NCBI GenBank assembly: GCA_021732785.1
Contig: JAKFUG010000012.1
Coordinates: 1-64,000 of the forward strand
Length of the DNA: 64,000 nucleotides
Direction of reading: 5' to 3'
From: Planctomycetaceae bacterium
Lineage (GTDB): Bacteria > Planctomycetota > Planctomycetia > Planctomycetales > Planctomycetaceae
The notes under the pieces were generated by a model. The model made no database searches, had not been told where the DNA came from, and saw only the letters and a program-made list of their open reading frames with translations. A program made the position numbers and the translations under genes. Shown piece after piece: positions 44,255-58,776 of the stretch (the stretch's first letter is position 1; each line of letters begins with the position of its first letter).

Positions 44255-45202
44255 CTACCCGCGCGGATGACACCGCTCGTGGATCGCTTTAATGCGGCTG
44301 TGGTCGACCTGCGTATAAATTTGCGTGGTTCGGATGCTCGCGTGGCCAAGCAGTTCCTGCAATGCGCGAATCTCCGCCCCCCCGGCGAGCATGTGCGTCG
44401 CGAAACTGTGACGCAGCGTATGCGGACTCACTTCCCGACTGGCACCAATCCGCGCGGCATACCGTTTCACCAGCTTCCACACGGTGATGCGTGACAACGG
44501 CAAGCCCCGGCGTGAAACCAGCAGCGGGGCCGACGGATCATTCGTGCCGACCACCAGCCGTTCGTTTTGCAGGTACGCTTCCAATGCCGCCCGCGCGACC
44601 GGGTTGAGCGACACGATCCGCTCTTTGTTTCCCTTGCCGATGCACCGGCAATATCCCTCGGCAAGGAACACGTCCCGCAACGTCAGATTGCAGACTTCCG
44701 AAGCCCGGCAACCCGTCGCATACAGCAGCGCCAGCAAGGCGCGATCGCGGCGCGGCCAGGCATCGTGATTCGTCGGCGCGGCGAGAAGTTCATCCACTTT
44801 ATCCGGGCTGAGAACTTTGGGAAGGTACTGCCACAGCTTCGGCGAATTCACCAGATCGACAATGCTGGCTTCGATGACGCCTTCGAGCATCAGAAAGCGA
44901 AAGAACATTTTGATCGACACCAGATTGCGGGCGATCGAGGTCGCTGCCAGCCCGCGATCATGCAGGGTTTCCAGGTAGTCGGTGAAGAGATTGACGGTCA
45001 GTTCGCGGAAGGTCGCCGGACCGTGTTCGCTGTACCATTCGCAGAAACGGGTGAGATCGCGGGAATAAGCGACGACCGTATTTTCCGCGAGCCCGCATTC
45101 CGCCCGCAGATACTGCGCGAAGAGCGCGACATACTGACCGGGATCCATCGGCCGCCGCGGACCGGCCGAATCCGTCGCTACCGGCCGTCGTCGCGGTGGC
45201 AT
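44255..45202 (-). CDS. xerD: Tyrosine recombinase XerC/XerD
   Basis: 315 residues from the ATG at 45202. The SAM-like N-terminal domain (QYVALFAQYLRAECGLAENT) is followed by the catalytic domain with the full set R166 in GCRASEVCNL, K190 in GKGNKER, H261-x2-R264 in HTLRHSFATHML, H287 in LLGHASIRTTQ and Tyr296 in IYTQVDHSRIKAIH. The extent (no prophage or integron nearby) and sequence fit a chromosome dimer resolution recombinase, closer to XerD than to phage integrases. It is monocistronic with divergent neighbours' spacing. Confidence 0.9.
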   Translation of the reverse strand: MPPRRRPVATDSAGPRRPMDPGQYVALFAQYLRAECGLAENTVVAYSRDLTRFCEWYSEHGPATFRELTVNLFTDYLETLHDRGLAATSIARNLVSIKMFFRFLMLEGVIEASIVDLVNSPKLWQYLPKVLSPDKVDELLAAPTNHDAWPRRDRALLALLYATGCRASEVCNLTLRDVFLAEGYCRCIGKGNKERIVSLNPVARAALEAYLQNERLVVGTNDPSAPLLVSRRGLPLSRITVWKLVKRYAARIGASREVSPHTLRHSFATHMLAGGAEIRALQELLGHASIRTTQIYTQVDHSRIKAIHERCHPRG

Positions 45203-45293
45203 ATTGACAACTCCACAAGAACTCCCGTTCCGTGGCGCATCGACCATTTCATGATCGGGCTTGAGTCAAATTTCGATTTCTTCCCGATTCCTG

Positions 45294-45313
45294 TGTGCCA
45301 CGGCCGTGGCACA
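45294..45313. repeat. 20-base perfect palindrome
   Basis: TGTGCCACGGCCGTGGCACA. It lies between the EEP gene stop (45324) and the xerD start (45202). It may be a small REP core or a terminator stem, but no T-tract is seen. Confidence 0.5.
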
Positions 45314-45323
45314 TGGATAACGG

Positions 45324-46505
45324 TTACGGTTTCGCATCGACGCGAACGTCTATCCACACCAGCCGATGATCGCTCGCGGTTTTCACGATGTCCGCATCGG
45401 CGTCTTGCGGGCCCGGCCAGTAAACGCCGGTTGCGGTGAACGACAGATTCTTCGATGGCAGCACATAATCGAGCCGGCCGAAGCGCGCCGTCTTCAATTT
45501 CGCCGTGTCCGGGAAGCGATCCCGCGTTCCCGCATCGGCGACACTTCCCGCACTCTCCGGTTGCGGGTCAACCAGCCGCGGATGTTTCAGTACGCCTTCA
45601 ATGGGACGAACACCGGCCACGGTGTCGCCACGCTGCATGTCGGCATTGAGATCGCCCAGAATCACAAACGTCGCATCGGCTGCAAACGGGGCGGCATGGC
45701 CCGCGTCATCGTGAATCCACTTCGCCGCCTCGCCCCCGGTGAGGTAATCGCACCAGAAACGGAGTTCGTCATGATTGCGGCGTCCGTGGGCATCTTCCGG
45801 ACCATCAAACACCGGCGGCGTGGGATGCGAGCAGAGCAAATGCACCGTCTTGTCCCCCATCATCACGGGGACATCCCAATGGCTCTTGCTCGACAAACGA
45901 AACACATTGAGTTGCTTCGCCGTATAAAACGCCGGTCGGTCGCCAGTCCCATCGGGGATCAGGTGACTGGGCATGTCCTTCCACAGCAGCTTGCGGAATG
46001 TGCGGGCCTTCGCTTCATCAATGGGGAACCGGCTGAAGAGCGCCATCCCATATTCGCCCGGATATTTCCCGAAGCCGTAGGCATCGTTGGGGCCATTCGC
46101 ATCACCGTCGTTGTTGAGATCGATCCCCGTCGGCATGCCGGTATTGGTGGCGCGATAAAACAGGTGCGGGTAGTCTATGCCCTGGCTGGTTTCATTATCG
46201 TCTTTGAGATAGCGATCGAGGAACAACCACGCGGCATTTCGTTCGAGCGGGCCATCGGCATCGACCGGGCCGGTGTAATCGATTTCGTTGAGCAACAGCA
46301 CATCCGGCCGGACTTGGCGAATGACCGCGGCGGCGGCTTGCAGTTGGGCATTGTTTCCCTTGCCGTTGGCGTCGATGTCCTGCAGCTTCTTCCAACTCAG
46401 TTCCTGCACGTTGAACGTGGCGATGCGAACGGTTCCCTCGGCGGCGGAAAGTTCTCCGCAAAAACCAGCCACGATCAGCAACAGTGCGGTCCAACAGCGG
46501 ATCAT
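45324..46505 (-). CDS. Exported endonuclease/exonuclease/phosphatase family protein
   Basis: 393 residues from the ATG at 46505. Signal peptide CWTALLLIVAGFCGELSAA. The EEP fold is clear: VRIATFNVQELSWKKLQDID, RPDVLLLNEIDYTG with the catalytic Glu, YGMALFSRFPIDE, LLCSHPTPPVFDGPEDAHGR, FVILGDLNADMQRGD, RLDYVLPSKNLSF and TASDHRLVWIDV ending the active site. Extracellular members hydrolyse nucleic acids, phosphoesters or sphingomyelin; specificity unknown. Terminator hairpin of the DUF1501 gene lies between them. Confidence 0.88.
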   Translation of the reverse strand: MIRCWTALLLIVAGFCGELSAAEGTVRIATFNVQELSWKKLQDIDANGKGNNAQLQAAAAVIRQVRPDVLLLNEIDYTGPVDADGPLERNAAWLFLDRYLKDDNETSQGIDYPHLFYRATNTGMPTGIDLNNDGDANGPNDAYGFGKYPGEYGMALFSRFPIDEAKARTFRKLLWKDMPSHLIPDGTGDRPAFYTAKQLNVFRLSSKSHWDVPVMMGDKTVHLLCSHPTPPVFDGPEDAHGRRNHDELRFWCDYLTGGEAAKWIHDDAGHAAPFAADATFVILGDLNADMQRGDTVAGVRPIEGVLKHPRLVDPQPESAGSVADAGTRDRFPDTAKLKTARFGRLDYVLPSKNLSFTATGVYWPGPQDADADIVKTASDHRLVWIDVRVDAKP

Positions 46506-46581
46506 CTTTTTCCTTATCACGATTATGCCGACATCGGGGTGATTGTCCGCGGGAATGTGAATTCCTGATGTGGGAACCCGG

Positions 46582-46621
46582 CAAAAAAGAGACCCAGGGA
46601 TCGGAATCCCTGGGCTTCTTT
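46582..46621 (-). terminator. Intrinsic terminator after DUF1501 gene
   Basis: CCCAGGGATCGGAATCCCTGGG at 46593-46614; on the minus strand it is followed by TCTCTTTTTTG, so it is the best example of the recurring terminator family. Confidence 0.85.
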
Positions 46622-46650
46622 TGGACATCCTTTTCGATCGTCGATCGGCG

Positions 46651-48114
46651 TTAGCTGAGAATCCCCTGCACGGCGTCGGCGTTCACCATTTCACGCGGCT
46701 GGTTGAGATGGTTGTAGATCGTCTTCCGCGGATTCATCCCCACGCTGTGGTAAATGGTGGCGAGAAGCTCAATCGGATGGACCGGATTCTCGACGGGGGA
46801 CGAACCGGTGAGGTCCGACTTGCCGTAGACGAAGCCGCGCTTCACCCCGGCCCCGGCGATGAGGCCGGTGTAGCAGTACGGCCAGTGATCGCGACCGTCG
46901 TCGCTGTTGCCGTTGCCGGACGTGCTGACGCCGCGCTTCGGGCTGCGGCCGAACTCACCGATCGCGAGGACCAGCGTGTCTTTCAGCAACCCGCGATCGT
47001 CGAGGTCGGCAATGAGGGCCGACAGACCGCCGTCGAGCATCGGTGCCGACTGCGTTTTCATGCGGGTCGACAGTCCGGTGTGGACGTCCCAAGAGTGATT
47101 ATCGCTGTTGGCGACCTTCGGCCAGTTCACTTGCACGACCCGCGTGCCGGCTTCAATCAACCGGCGGGCGAGCAGGCAGCTTTGACCGAACGTGTTGTTG
47201 CCGTACTGCTCGCGGAGTTCCTTCGACTCGGCGTTCAGGTTGAATGCTTCGCGCGCCTTGCCGGAGAGCACCAGCGACAACGCCTTACCGTAGTATTCAT
47301 CGAGCGCGTACTTGCTGACGGCCTTTTCGAGATCGTCGAGGCTCGCATTCACGGTCTCGCGGAGTTCCGCACGGCGGGCGAGCCGTTCCTGCGAGACTTC
47401 CGGACGCAATTGCAGATCGTCGACGCGGATGCGGTCCATCTTGGCGAGATCCATGTCATCGCCTGTGGGATAGAGCGTGTAGGGATCGAACGCTTTCCCC
47501 ATGAACCCGGCGGTGCCCCCTTTGCCGATGACACCGCTTTCCTGTAGCGGACGGGGCATCATCACGTAGGGCAGCATCGGCACTTCGGGCGGCTTCGCCT
47601 TGATGATATGGCAGCCGTAGTTCGGGAAATCCTTCGGGCTCGGCGGTTCCAACTGACCCGACGCGCTCACTTTATCGGCGGTGTAGCCGGTCATCATCTG
47701 ATAGATGGCGGCGGTGTGGTTGAACAGCCCGTTCGGCGTATAGCTGACGGCCCGCAACAGCGTGGTGCGGTCGATCACCTTCGCCAGCTTCGGCAACAGT
47801 TCGGTGAACTGCACGCCCGGCAGCGCGGTGTCGATCGGCTTGAACACGCTCTTTACATTGTCGGGCACGTCGACCTTCGGATCCCACAGATCGAGATGAC
47901 TCGGCCCCCCTTGCAGGTAGACGAGAATGACATGCTTCGCCTTGCCGAACCCCGGTCCGCCGTAGCGGGCATCTTCCGCGGCATGAGCGGCTTCGTTTCG
48001 CAGCATCGCCGGAAGCGACAGCCCCAGCAGCGAGGCCCCGCCGATCCGCAACAGGTCGCGACGACCAACGCCATCGCACAGGTCTCGACCAGATTGACCG
48101 GGAATGACCAGCAT
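46651..48114 (-). CDS. DUF1501 domain-containing exported protein
   Basis: 487 residues from the ATG at 48114 with an SD-like GGAGCGG. The N-terminus ([20 protein letters not shown]) is a Tat signal. The DUF1501 alkaline-phosphatase-like fold shows in [80 protein letters not shown] and [11 protein letters not shown], then [21 protein letters not shown]. Planctomycete DUF1501 proteins usually pair with DUF1549/DUF1553 cytochrome-type proteins, but none is adjacent here. Function unknown; sulfatase-superfamily relatives suggest hydrolase activity. Confidence 0.92.
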   Translation of the reverse strand: MLVIPGQSGRDLCDGVGRRDLLRIGGASLLGLSLPAMLRNEAAHAAEDARYGGPGFGKAKHVILVYLQGGPSHLDLWDPKVDVPDNVKSVFKPIDTALPGVQFTELLPKLAKVIDRTTLLRAVSYTPNGLFNHTAAIYQMMTGYTADKVSASGQLEPPSPKDFPNYGCHIIKAKPPEVPMLPYVMMPRPLQESGVIGKGGTAGFMGKAFDPYTLYPTGDDMDLAKMDRIRVDDLQLRPEVSQERLARRAELRETVNASLDDLEKAVSKYALDEYYGKALSLVLSGKAREAFNLNAESKELREQYGNNTFGQSCLLARRLIEAGTRVVQVNWPKVANSDNHSWDVHTGLSTRMKTQSAPMLDGGLSALIADLDDRGLLKDTLVLAIGEFGRSPKRGVSTSGNGNSDDGRDHWPYCYTGLIAGAGVKRGFVYGKSDLTGSSPVENPVHPIELLATIYHSVGMNPRKTIYNHLNQPREMVNADAVQGILS

Positions 48115-48494
48115 AAAACCGCTCCTGATTGCAGATCGATACGCGAGTGAAACGCCGTGGACGCCGCCAGGAAAGCGACAGATCACATCAAACTTGGATT
48201 ATATCGGCGAAAAATCACGGCTGTCAATTGCGAGGTTCGTCCGATCGGCAAGGTCTCCGGAAAGTCAATATTCGTCAGTTCGGGCTAATCAGGTTTTGCC
48301 AACCATGTTGCTTCATTGACATGACTGACTATGAAACCCCACCCTTACATGCTATTGCGAAAGCCTTTACGAAAAATGGGCACGCGAACCATTCTCGCAT
48401 GCCGATACGAACAATCGTTAAATACGGTTAAATCGCTTAAACAATCTCAGAATAAGTTTGACGATTCAGAAAACGCGACTAAAGTGAAGACCGG
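48115..48494. other. A+T-richer intergenic region
   Basis: About 380 bases, visibly poorer in G+C than its surroundings (for example ATTATATCGGCGAAAAATCA). No supported gene; it precedes the frameshifted exported gene and together with it may mark an acquired segment. Confidence 0.4.
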
Positions 48495-48539
48495 CTATAA
48501 CAGTGATCTCACTCAAAGTCTACTTGAGTGCTGTTATAG
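48495..48539 (+). promoter_or_regulatory. Hairpin just upstream of a start codon
   Basis: CTATAACAG (48495-48503) and CTGTTATAG (48531-48539) with an inner pair CACTCAA/TTGAGTG and a bulge between. It ends 13 bases before the ATG of the frameshifted exported gene and next to its GAGAG ribosome binding site, so it could affect translation or be a relic element. Confidence 0.4.
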
Positions 48540-48552
48540 GCTGAGAGAACAC

Positions 48553-49335
48553 ATGCGGAGTTCTGTCATGGGTCGTCTGCGCTCACTCGCTACCCTGGCC
48601 GTGATCTGTGTCTGTGGTGCTCAATCCTCAATCGCTGGAGATTTTGTCTGGAACCGTGTTGACGCGAGTTTTTTCACAATCTCCGCTGGCATTGACCCAT
48701 TGACAGACGGTGATCAGGAGTCGGACTGGTCATCCACCGGCGATGCCCATGCAGTCAAGACTCTCAATCGGACGATTCCCGGGCTTGGGACGAGTTATGT
48801 AGTTGCTCAATCTTGGCTCGAACCGAATACCGACGGACAAGCTGAAGCGGCTCTGCTCGCAACGATTGACAATCAGTGTCTCGCTACAGGTGATGTGGGC
48901 AATGACGGGTGGGGATATCAAGAGTTCTCATCCCGAATATCAGCTTGAACAATTGGGAGCGAGCGGTGGTTCCACGGACGGCCATGCGGAAATTCATATC
49001 AATTGGGGTTCAAATGCAGGTGCATCATCCGTGGGCGTCAATATCTATTTGCAATTGCCAGGTGGTGCATTTATGAAGGCGTATGTCGATGGAAATGGGT
49101 TTGTACGCATCGAACATTGGACGGATGATCTAACGATGTTTAGCAGCACTACTTCAGATCCATTTACAAATCTCGACGCATCCGGCGGAATCTCCCTTGC
49201 TGCAAATTTCGAGACATCCACGATGGTGACTCGGTGTTCCTCGATGGGACGACCGGTGCACAAGCAGCAACATTCGGCGGTGTTGCACAGAACACATTAA
49301 TCGTTGATATTCAGTTGTCAGCTGCAGTTGACTAA
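48553..49335 (+). pseudogene. Exported hypothetical protein interrupted by two frameshifts
   Basis: A clean signal peptide (GRLRSLATLAVICVCGAQSS) and mature start (AGDFVWNRVDASFFTIS) run in one frame to about 48900-48945, then the reading continues in the next frame (PEYQLEQLGASGGSTDGHAE, GVNIYLQLPGGAFMKAYVDG, GFVRIEHWTDDLTMFSS) and returns to the first near 49210 (HDGDSVFLDGTTGAQAATFG to the TAA at 49333-49335). One base gain and one base loss would restore one 260-residue protein, so it is either a young pseudogene or contains two sequencing errors. No family recognised; it looks like a secreted beta-sandwich. A hairpin terminator follows. Confidence 0.6.
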
Positions 49336-49370
49336 TATCGGATTTTATAAATGACGCCAAGCAGCCAATG

Positions 49371-49408
49371 GCCGACAGTCGGGCTCGATTCGACTGTCGG
49401 CATCTTTA
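49371..49408 (+). terminator. Rho-independent terminator after the frameshifted gene
   Basis: Stem CCGACAGTCG (49372-49381) and CGACTGTCGG (49391-49400) then CATCTTTATG. It lies 36 bases past the restored stop codon. Confidence 0.65.
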
Positions 49409-49569
49409 TGGTGTGGGCTGCGAAGAAACTGTGATGCTTGAGGAGAAGCACCATCTGTTGCGAAGTCATCCAGCTCGTTTGATGGGGTCAACTAATTGAA
49501 AACCGGTTCGTAATAAGAGTTCACTCCCTTGACGACTTCTGACCAATTGAGGAACTTCCCCGTCGTAAA

Positions 49570-50028
49570 TCAAGGATCGTTCGCTGCGGGTTTCTTGATG
49601 GCCTGCTTGAAAATATCGAAGCCGCGAGCGGATTCCGGAACATCGAAATCCTGCTGGGCCAGAAATCCATCTACGTTGACAGTGTAGCCAATAAACAGCG
49701 GCGGCTTCGATGTAGAAGCGACCGTTTCGTCCGCCGATCCCACGGGCTTTTCCGCATAGCCCGTAATCCGGACGATGTGCGGTCCGGCGATCACGCCCCG
49801 GCCGTTCTGTTTGCGGGTGTCGAACTCGCCATTGATAATTTCCGCCGCCCCTGCTGGTCCCTTAGTATCGCGGGCAGTGTCGGGCACGAAATCAATTGTG
49901 CCATAGGCAATTGGTTTTCCGGCAAATGTGGCCTTGCCGGACACCTGCTGGAGCTTCAGCCCGCTACCGCCGCAGCCGGATGCCATGCAAGAGGACGTGC
50001 CGACCAAGAACATCACCAAACATCGCAT
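49570..50028 (-). CDS. Small lipoprotein of the DUF1559-associated type
   Basis: 152 residues from the ATG at 50028 (AAGGAG at nine bases); a TTG two codons upstream is an alternative. Signal with lipobox MASGC. One transthyretin-like beta-sandwich: VSGKATFAGKPIAYGTIDFV, GEFDTRKQNGRGVIAGPHIV and RITGYAEKP. It lies 130 bases after the stop of the DUF1559 gene at 50159 with a hairpin between. Confidence 0.75.
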   Translation of the reverse strand: MRCLVMFLVGTSSCMASGCGGSGLKLQQVSGKATFAGKPIAYGTIDFVPDTARDTKGPAGAAEIINGEFDTRKQNGRGVIAGPHIVRITGYAEKPVGSADETVASTSKPPLFIGYTVNVDGFLAQQDFDVPESARGFDIFKQAIKKPAANDP

Positions 50029-50095
50029 CAGCAATCACTCCTTGATACCGCGATCAGATTTCTCGCCGGTTGAGAAAACATCCACTCAGGAATGA

Positions 50096-50128
50096 CAATC
50101 CCGGCGACCGCCAAATCGCCGGGATTGT
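50096..50128 (-). terminator. Terminator-like hairpin after DUF1559 gene
   Basis: CAATCCCGGCGA (50096-50107) with TCGCCGGGATTG (50116-50127), 12 paired bases. On the minus strand it follows the stop of the DUF1559 gene at 50159; the T-tract is poor. Confidence 0.55.
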
Positions 50129-50158
50129 GTGCCATCTTACTCGGACGGTGAAAAGCAA

Positions 50159-51100
<942 letters not shown>

Positions 51101-51195
51101 CAGGGTTGTCCTTCTTCACAAGTCACGGTCAAAACTTCGCCGGATGACTATCAGTCCGGCTGAAAAAAAGTTCGTCAGCGGAATTATAATTTCGA

Positions 51196-51705
51196 CTAGG
51201 GTTCATTGGCCCGTTTCTGTGGCCCGGTCAACTCGATTTCCGGTTGATCGGCCGATTTCAGTTCGATCACGTCCGGTTTCATGCCGGAGGATGTCACTTC
51301 AACCGTGATCCCTGACGAATCGGGCTGAGCGGCGGACATCGGCGTGATCCATTTGTACTTCAGGTTATACTTGCCGGGGTTCTCGGAGTCGAAATCCTTG
51401 GGCAACTGTCCTATGAGTTCCCGCTTTTGAACCCCGACCTTGTATTTTCCGACCGGCAAACCGTCATCTTTTCCATAGGTTTGCGGGGTAAACCGGCCTT
51501 GCGCATCGGTGATCGCCGACGAGGGCCGCTGATATTTGCTTTTGGCCTCCGCGATCATCACCAGCGCGACCTGTGCGCCTTCCAGCGGCTTGCCGTCGAG
51601 GTGCACCGTCCCGGCCGCTTTCGTCAGACGGGGGCGACCACTGCCGCCGCATCCGAGTAACGACAATGCCACACAAATAGCGATGAACGAACCAATGCGA
51701 TTCAC
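51196..51705 (-). CDS. Small lipoprotein with carboxypeptidase-regulatory-like domain
   Basis: 169 residues with GAGG before the ATG. Lipobox LLGC, then GGSGRPRLTKAAGTVHLDG. The single beta-sandwich domain (KPLEGAQVALVMIAEAKSKY, AITDAQGRFTPQTYGKDDGL, PVGKYKVGVQKRELIGQLPK) ends in an acidic/polar tail. It is between two DUF1559 genes; the spacing is 61 bases after one and 95 before the next, so it could be read with either. Confidence 0.8.
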   Translation of the reverse strand: MNRIGSFIAICVALSLLGCGGSGRPRLTKAAGTVHLDGKPLEGAQVALVMIAEAKSKYQRPSSAITDAQGRFTPQTYGKDDGLPVGKYKVGVQKRELIGQLPKDFDSENPGKYNLKYKWITPMSAAQPDSSGITVEVTSSGMKPDVIELKSADQPEIELTGPQKRANEP

Positions 51706-51766
51706 AGCAGCCTCAGAAGCGATTCAGAGGAAATGAATGGAGATAGTGACACTCGGCGAAAGTCGC

Positions 51767-52732
<966 letters not shown>

Positions 52733-53001
52733 GACGGTCTCCTTAGAAACAGAAGGGAGTCAATCAATTGATGGAACAAACGGAGACGACGCACGAGGAC
52801 GTGCATCAAGATTCTTTAAACTGTATCGCGTTCATGGGAGCGACGCAATCGTATAACGAATTCGATACTTGTGATTTCAGAATGCCCCAACTTCCGACAC
52901 TGCCAAGGATTCCGTCACGCGACCGGTTGACAATCGGTCCCTGAACAGCCTTTACTGATGCCGCCGCAAGAGCGGCTTTCGCTTTGGGATGAGATTCGCA
53001 G
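52733..53001. other. Divergent region between DUF1559 and SGNH genes
   Basis: About 270 bases; promoters of both flanking genes are expected here. No gene or strong repeat was seen. Confidence 0.35.
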
Positions 53002-53892
53002 ATGAAATTTTCAGTCGGTCTGTCTGTTTTCCTGCTGAGTTGCGTCGCCGGCCTCCCGGTGACGGCCGCTGATCCGCCGGCGGAACTGCGGGATGGTGAC
53101 CGCGTGGTGGTGCTCGGCGGGACCTTTGTCGAGCGCGAAGGACAGTCCGGCTACATCGAAACGGCCATCACCGCCGCCTATCCCGACCGTAAGATCCTCT
53201 TCCGCAATCTCGGCTGGAGCGGCGACACCGTCTGGGCGGAATCGCGCGGGATCTTCGATCAACCCGCCGCGGGGTATCAGCGGATGATCGAGATGGTGAA
53301 GGAGCAGAAGCCGACGGTCATTGTGTTCGCCTACGGTCAGAACGAATCGTTCGCGGGGGAAGCGGGACTCGCATCATTCGTGCAGCAGTTCGAGAAACTG
53401 TGCGACGACGTCCAACCGACGGGAGCACGGCTGGCGTTCCTGACGCCGCATCTCTTCGAGAAAGCCCCGCCGCCGTTACCGGATGCGAGCCAGCACAACA
53501 GCAATCTTCGGATGTATGCGGACGCCATCCGTCAACTGGCAGCACGACGTGACGGCGCGGTGATCGATCTGACCACCGCATTGGCAAGCGTCGGCGGTCG
53601 CACGGAAAACGGCGCGCATTTGTCGCCGCTCGGTTACCGGGCCGCGGGAGAAGCGATTGTCCGCGGAATGGGCTGCTCACCGGGCCGCCTCACGTCGGAT
53701 CAGGAAGCCGCACTGCGGGCGAAGATCGTGTCGAAGAACACGTGGTTTTTTCACCGCTGGCGGCCGGAAAACGTGACGTACCTGTTTCTCTTCCGCAAAC
53801 ACGAACAAGGCAACAACGCGGTGGAGATTCCGCAGTTCGATCCGTTGATTGAAGCGGATGAAAAAGAGATCGAGCGGTTGAAAAAAGGTTGA
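53002..53892 (+). CDS. Exported SGNH-hydrolase-like protein, PVC-type
   Basis: 296 residues. Signal peptide SVGLSVFLLSCVAGLPVTAA. SGNH blocks: block I reads VVVLGGTFVERE (G39-G40-T41), where a classical enzyme has GDS, so the nucleophile would be Thr41 or missing; block II NLGWSGDTV; block III YGQNESF (N114); block V NGAHLSPLGY (N203, H206). The C-terminus (FFHRWRPENVTYLFLFRKHE, QGNNAVEIPQFDPLIEADEK) is the module that in many planctomycetes precedes a PVC heme-binding protein. That partner is encoded 1.3 kb downstream on the same strand. Confidence 0.82.
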   Translation: MKFSVGLSVFLLSCVAGLPVTAADPPAELRDGDRVVVLGGTFVEREGQSGYIETAITAAYPDRKILFRNLGWSGDTVWAESRGIFDQPAAGYQRMIEMVKEQKPTVIVFAYGQNESFAGEAGLASFVQQFEKLCDDVQPTGARLAFLTPHLFEKAPPPLPDASQHNSNLRMYADAIRQLAARRDGAVIDLTTALASVGGRTENGAHLSPLGYRAAGEAIVRGMGCSPGRLTSDQEAALRAKIVSKNTWFFHRWRPENVTYLFLFRKHEQGNNAVEIPQFDPLIEADEKEIERLKKG

Positions 53893-54049
53893 GGCCGGAC
53901 TGGTTTTTGCGGATTTTGATGAGCCGATTTTGCAGAGTGAACGTTTTGGCAATCGATGTGTTGGAGATTGGTTGTCTCTGACCGTGATAAGAGTGCGGTA
54001 CGGGGGTTCCGTGTCCGCGGTTCAATTTCAATTGTGAAGGATGACGCCG

Positions 54050-54469
54050 ATGAACTGGTTCCCGACATTGGTACTGGCGCAAGATGGTGGCGGTGGAGAC
54101 GACGCAGCCGCGGCTGCCGCCGCTGCAATGGCGATGGTCATCCTCCTAGTTGAGCTGGTTCTCGCGATCATCATGATCGTGGGGATGTGGAAGGTCTTCA
54201 CGAAGGCGGGAAAACCCGGCTGGGCGGCCATTGTTCCGATCTACAACATCATTGTGATTCTGGAAATCGCTGGGAAACCGGTCTGGTGGATCATCCTGTT
54301 CCTCATTCCGTGCGTGAATCTGATCATGGCGATTCTGACGTACATGGGGCTCGCCAAGAATTTCGGCAAGAGCGAAGCGTACGGTTTAGGGCTCGCGTTC
54401 CTGCCGTTCATTTTCTTCCCGTTGCTGGGCTTCAGCGACGCGAAGTACCAACCGGTCGCGCAGAAGTAA
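54050..54469 (+). CDS. DUF5684-family small membrane protein
   Basis: 139 residues from the second ATG at 54050, with AAGGA eight bases ahead. Ala/Gly/Asp-rich start, then spans at about 27-49 (MVILLVELVLAIIMIVGMW) and later. The DUF5684 signature is plain: WKVFTKAGKPGWAAIVPIYN, IIVILEIAGKPVWWIILFLI, GLAKNFGKSEAYGLGLAFLP, GFSDAKYQP. Function unknown; members are often found beside signal-peptidase or export genes. Confidence 0.8.
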   Translation: MNWFPTLVLAQDGGGGDDAAAAAAAAMAMVILLVELVLAIIMIVGMWKVFTKAGKPGWAAIVPIYNIIVILEIAGKPVWWIILFLIPCVNLIMAILTYMGLAKNFGKSEAYGLGLAFLPFIFFPLLGFSDAKYQPVAQK

Positions 54470-54558
54470 TAGAATGCGTCAATCCATCTCTCTTCGAGGA
54501 CCAACTCGGGGAGAGATGAGGTTGTCTGTTTCCATTGAAGTCATTTTGAGGTGACGTG

Positions 54559-54795
54559 ATGACGGCATCGCTCATCAACGCGGACCCGAAAGTCATGATG
54601 GGGAAACCCGTCATTGCCGGCACACGGATTACGGTGGAGCTAGTCCTCGAAAAGTTAGCGGCAGGCGACTCCATTGAAGACATTCAACAGGCACATCCTC
54701 ATCTGTCGCGTGAAGGGATTCTCGCGGCGATTCAATATGCTTCGGACGTGTTACGATCAGACGTGATCTATCCGGCTGCGAAACAGAACGCATGA
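54559..54795 (+). CDS. DUF433 antitoxin-like protein
   Basis: 78 residues from the ATG at 54559. The DUF433 winged-helix pattern is clear: DPKVMMGKPVIAGTRITVEL, VLEKLAAGDSIEDIQQAHPH and LSREGILAAIQYASDVLRSD. DUF433 genes sit upstream of DUF5615 PIN-like genes as a toxin-antitoxin-type pair. The stop overlaps the next start (ATGA). Confidence 0.88.
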   Translation: MTASLINADPKVMMGKPVIAGTRITVELVLEKLAAGDSIEDIQQAHPHLSREGILAAIQYASDVLRSDVIYPAAKQNA

Positions 54796-55139
54796 ATCTC
54801 GTTGCTGACGAAAGCGTTGACCTGCCCATCGTGCTCAGATTGCGTGCGGATGGGCATGATGTTTTCGCCATCGCGGAGCAGTCTCCCGGAGTGAGCGACG
54901 ATATCGTGCTTGGGGAAGCGAATTCGCGCGGGGCGGTCGTCATTACGGCAGACAAAGATTTCGGGGAATTGGTTTACCGTCTGCATCAAAACCATTGCGG
55001 TGTCGTTCTCGTTCGACTGAGCGGGTTGCACCCCGACGCGAAAGCGGAAATTGTGTCCGACGCCTTCGCGCTGCATGCTCAAGAGTTCGTGGGGGCGTTT
55101 ACCGTCGTCACTTCCGGAGTCATCCGGATTCGACGGTAA
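54792..55139 (+). CDS. DUF5615 PIN-like protein, toxin candidate
   Basis: 115 residues. The PIN-like fold has MNLVADESVDLPIVLRLRAD (Asp6/Glu7), HDVFAIAEQSPGVSDDIVL, and VVITADKDFGELVY with Asp54 and Asp57 in the acidic site. Paired by ATGA overlap with DUF433. Such pairs are predicted RNases, rarely tested. The pair is inserted between an SGNH gene and its likely cytochrome-type partner. Confidence 0.88.
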   Translation: MNLVADESVDLPIVLRLRADGHDVFAIAEQSPGVSDDIVLGEANSRGAVVITADKDFGELVYRLHQNHCGVVLVRLSGLHPDAKAEIVSDAFALHAQEFVGAFTVVTSGVIRIRR

Positions 55140-55193
55140 CGACCGCTTAGAAAACTAATTGCACTTGGCTGGGTTGATTTGGAATTGCCGCTC

Positions 55194-58682
<3,489 letters not shown>

Positions 58683-58685
58683 TTG

Positions 58686-58776
58686 ATGTAGCCTTGTCGC
58701 TCCGCGACAGGAAAGCCGCTGAGCAGAAAGCGTGATTGTGCAATCGGCGATTCCTGTCGCGGAGCGACAGGGCTAC
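58686..58776. repeat. GGAGCGACAGGGCTACT repeat, copy B
   Basis: GTAGCCTTGTCGCTCCGCGA at 58688 and TCGCGGAGCGACAGGGCTAC at about 58755-58774 form an inverted pair around 50 bases. The right arm matches 39599-39617. It is between convergent genes and could end transcription of both. Confidence 0.65.
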
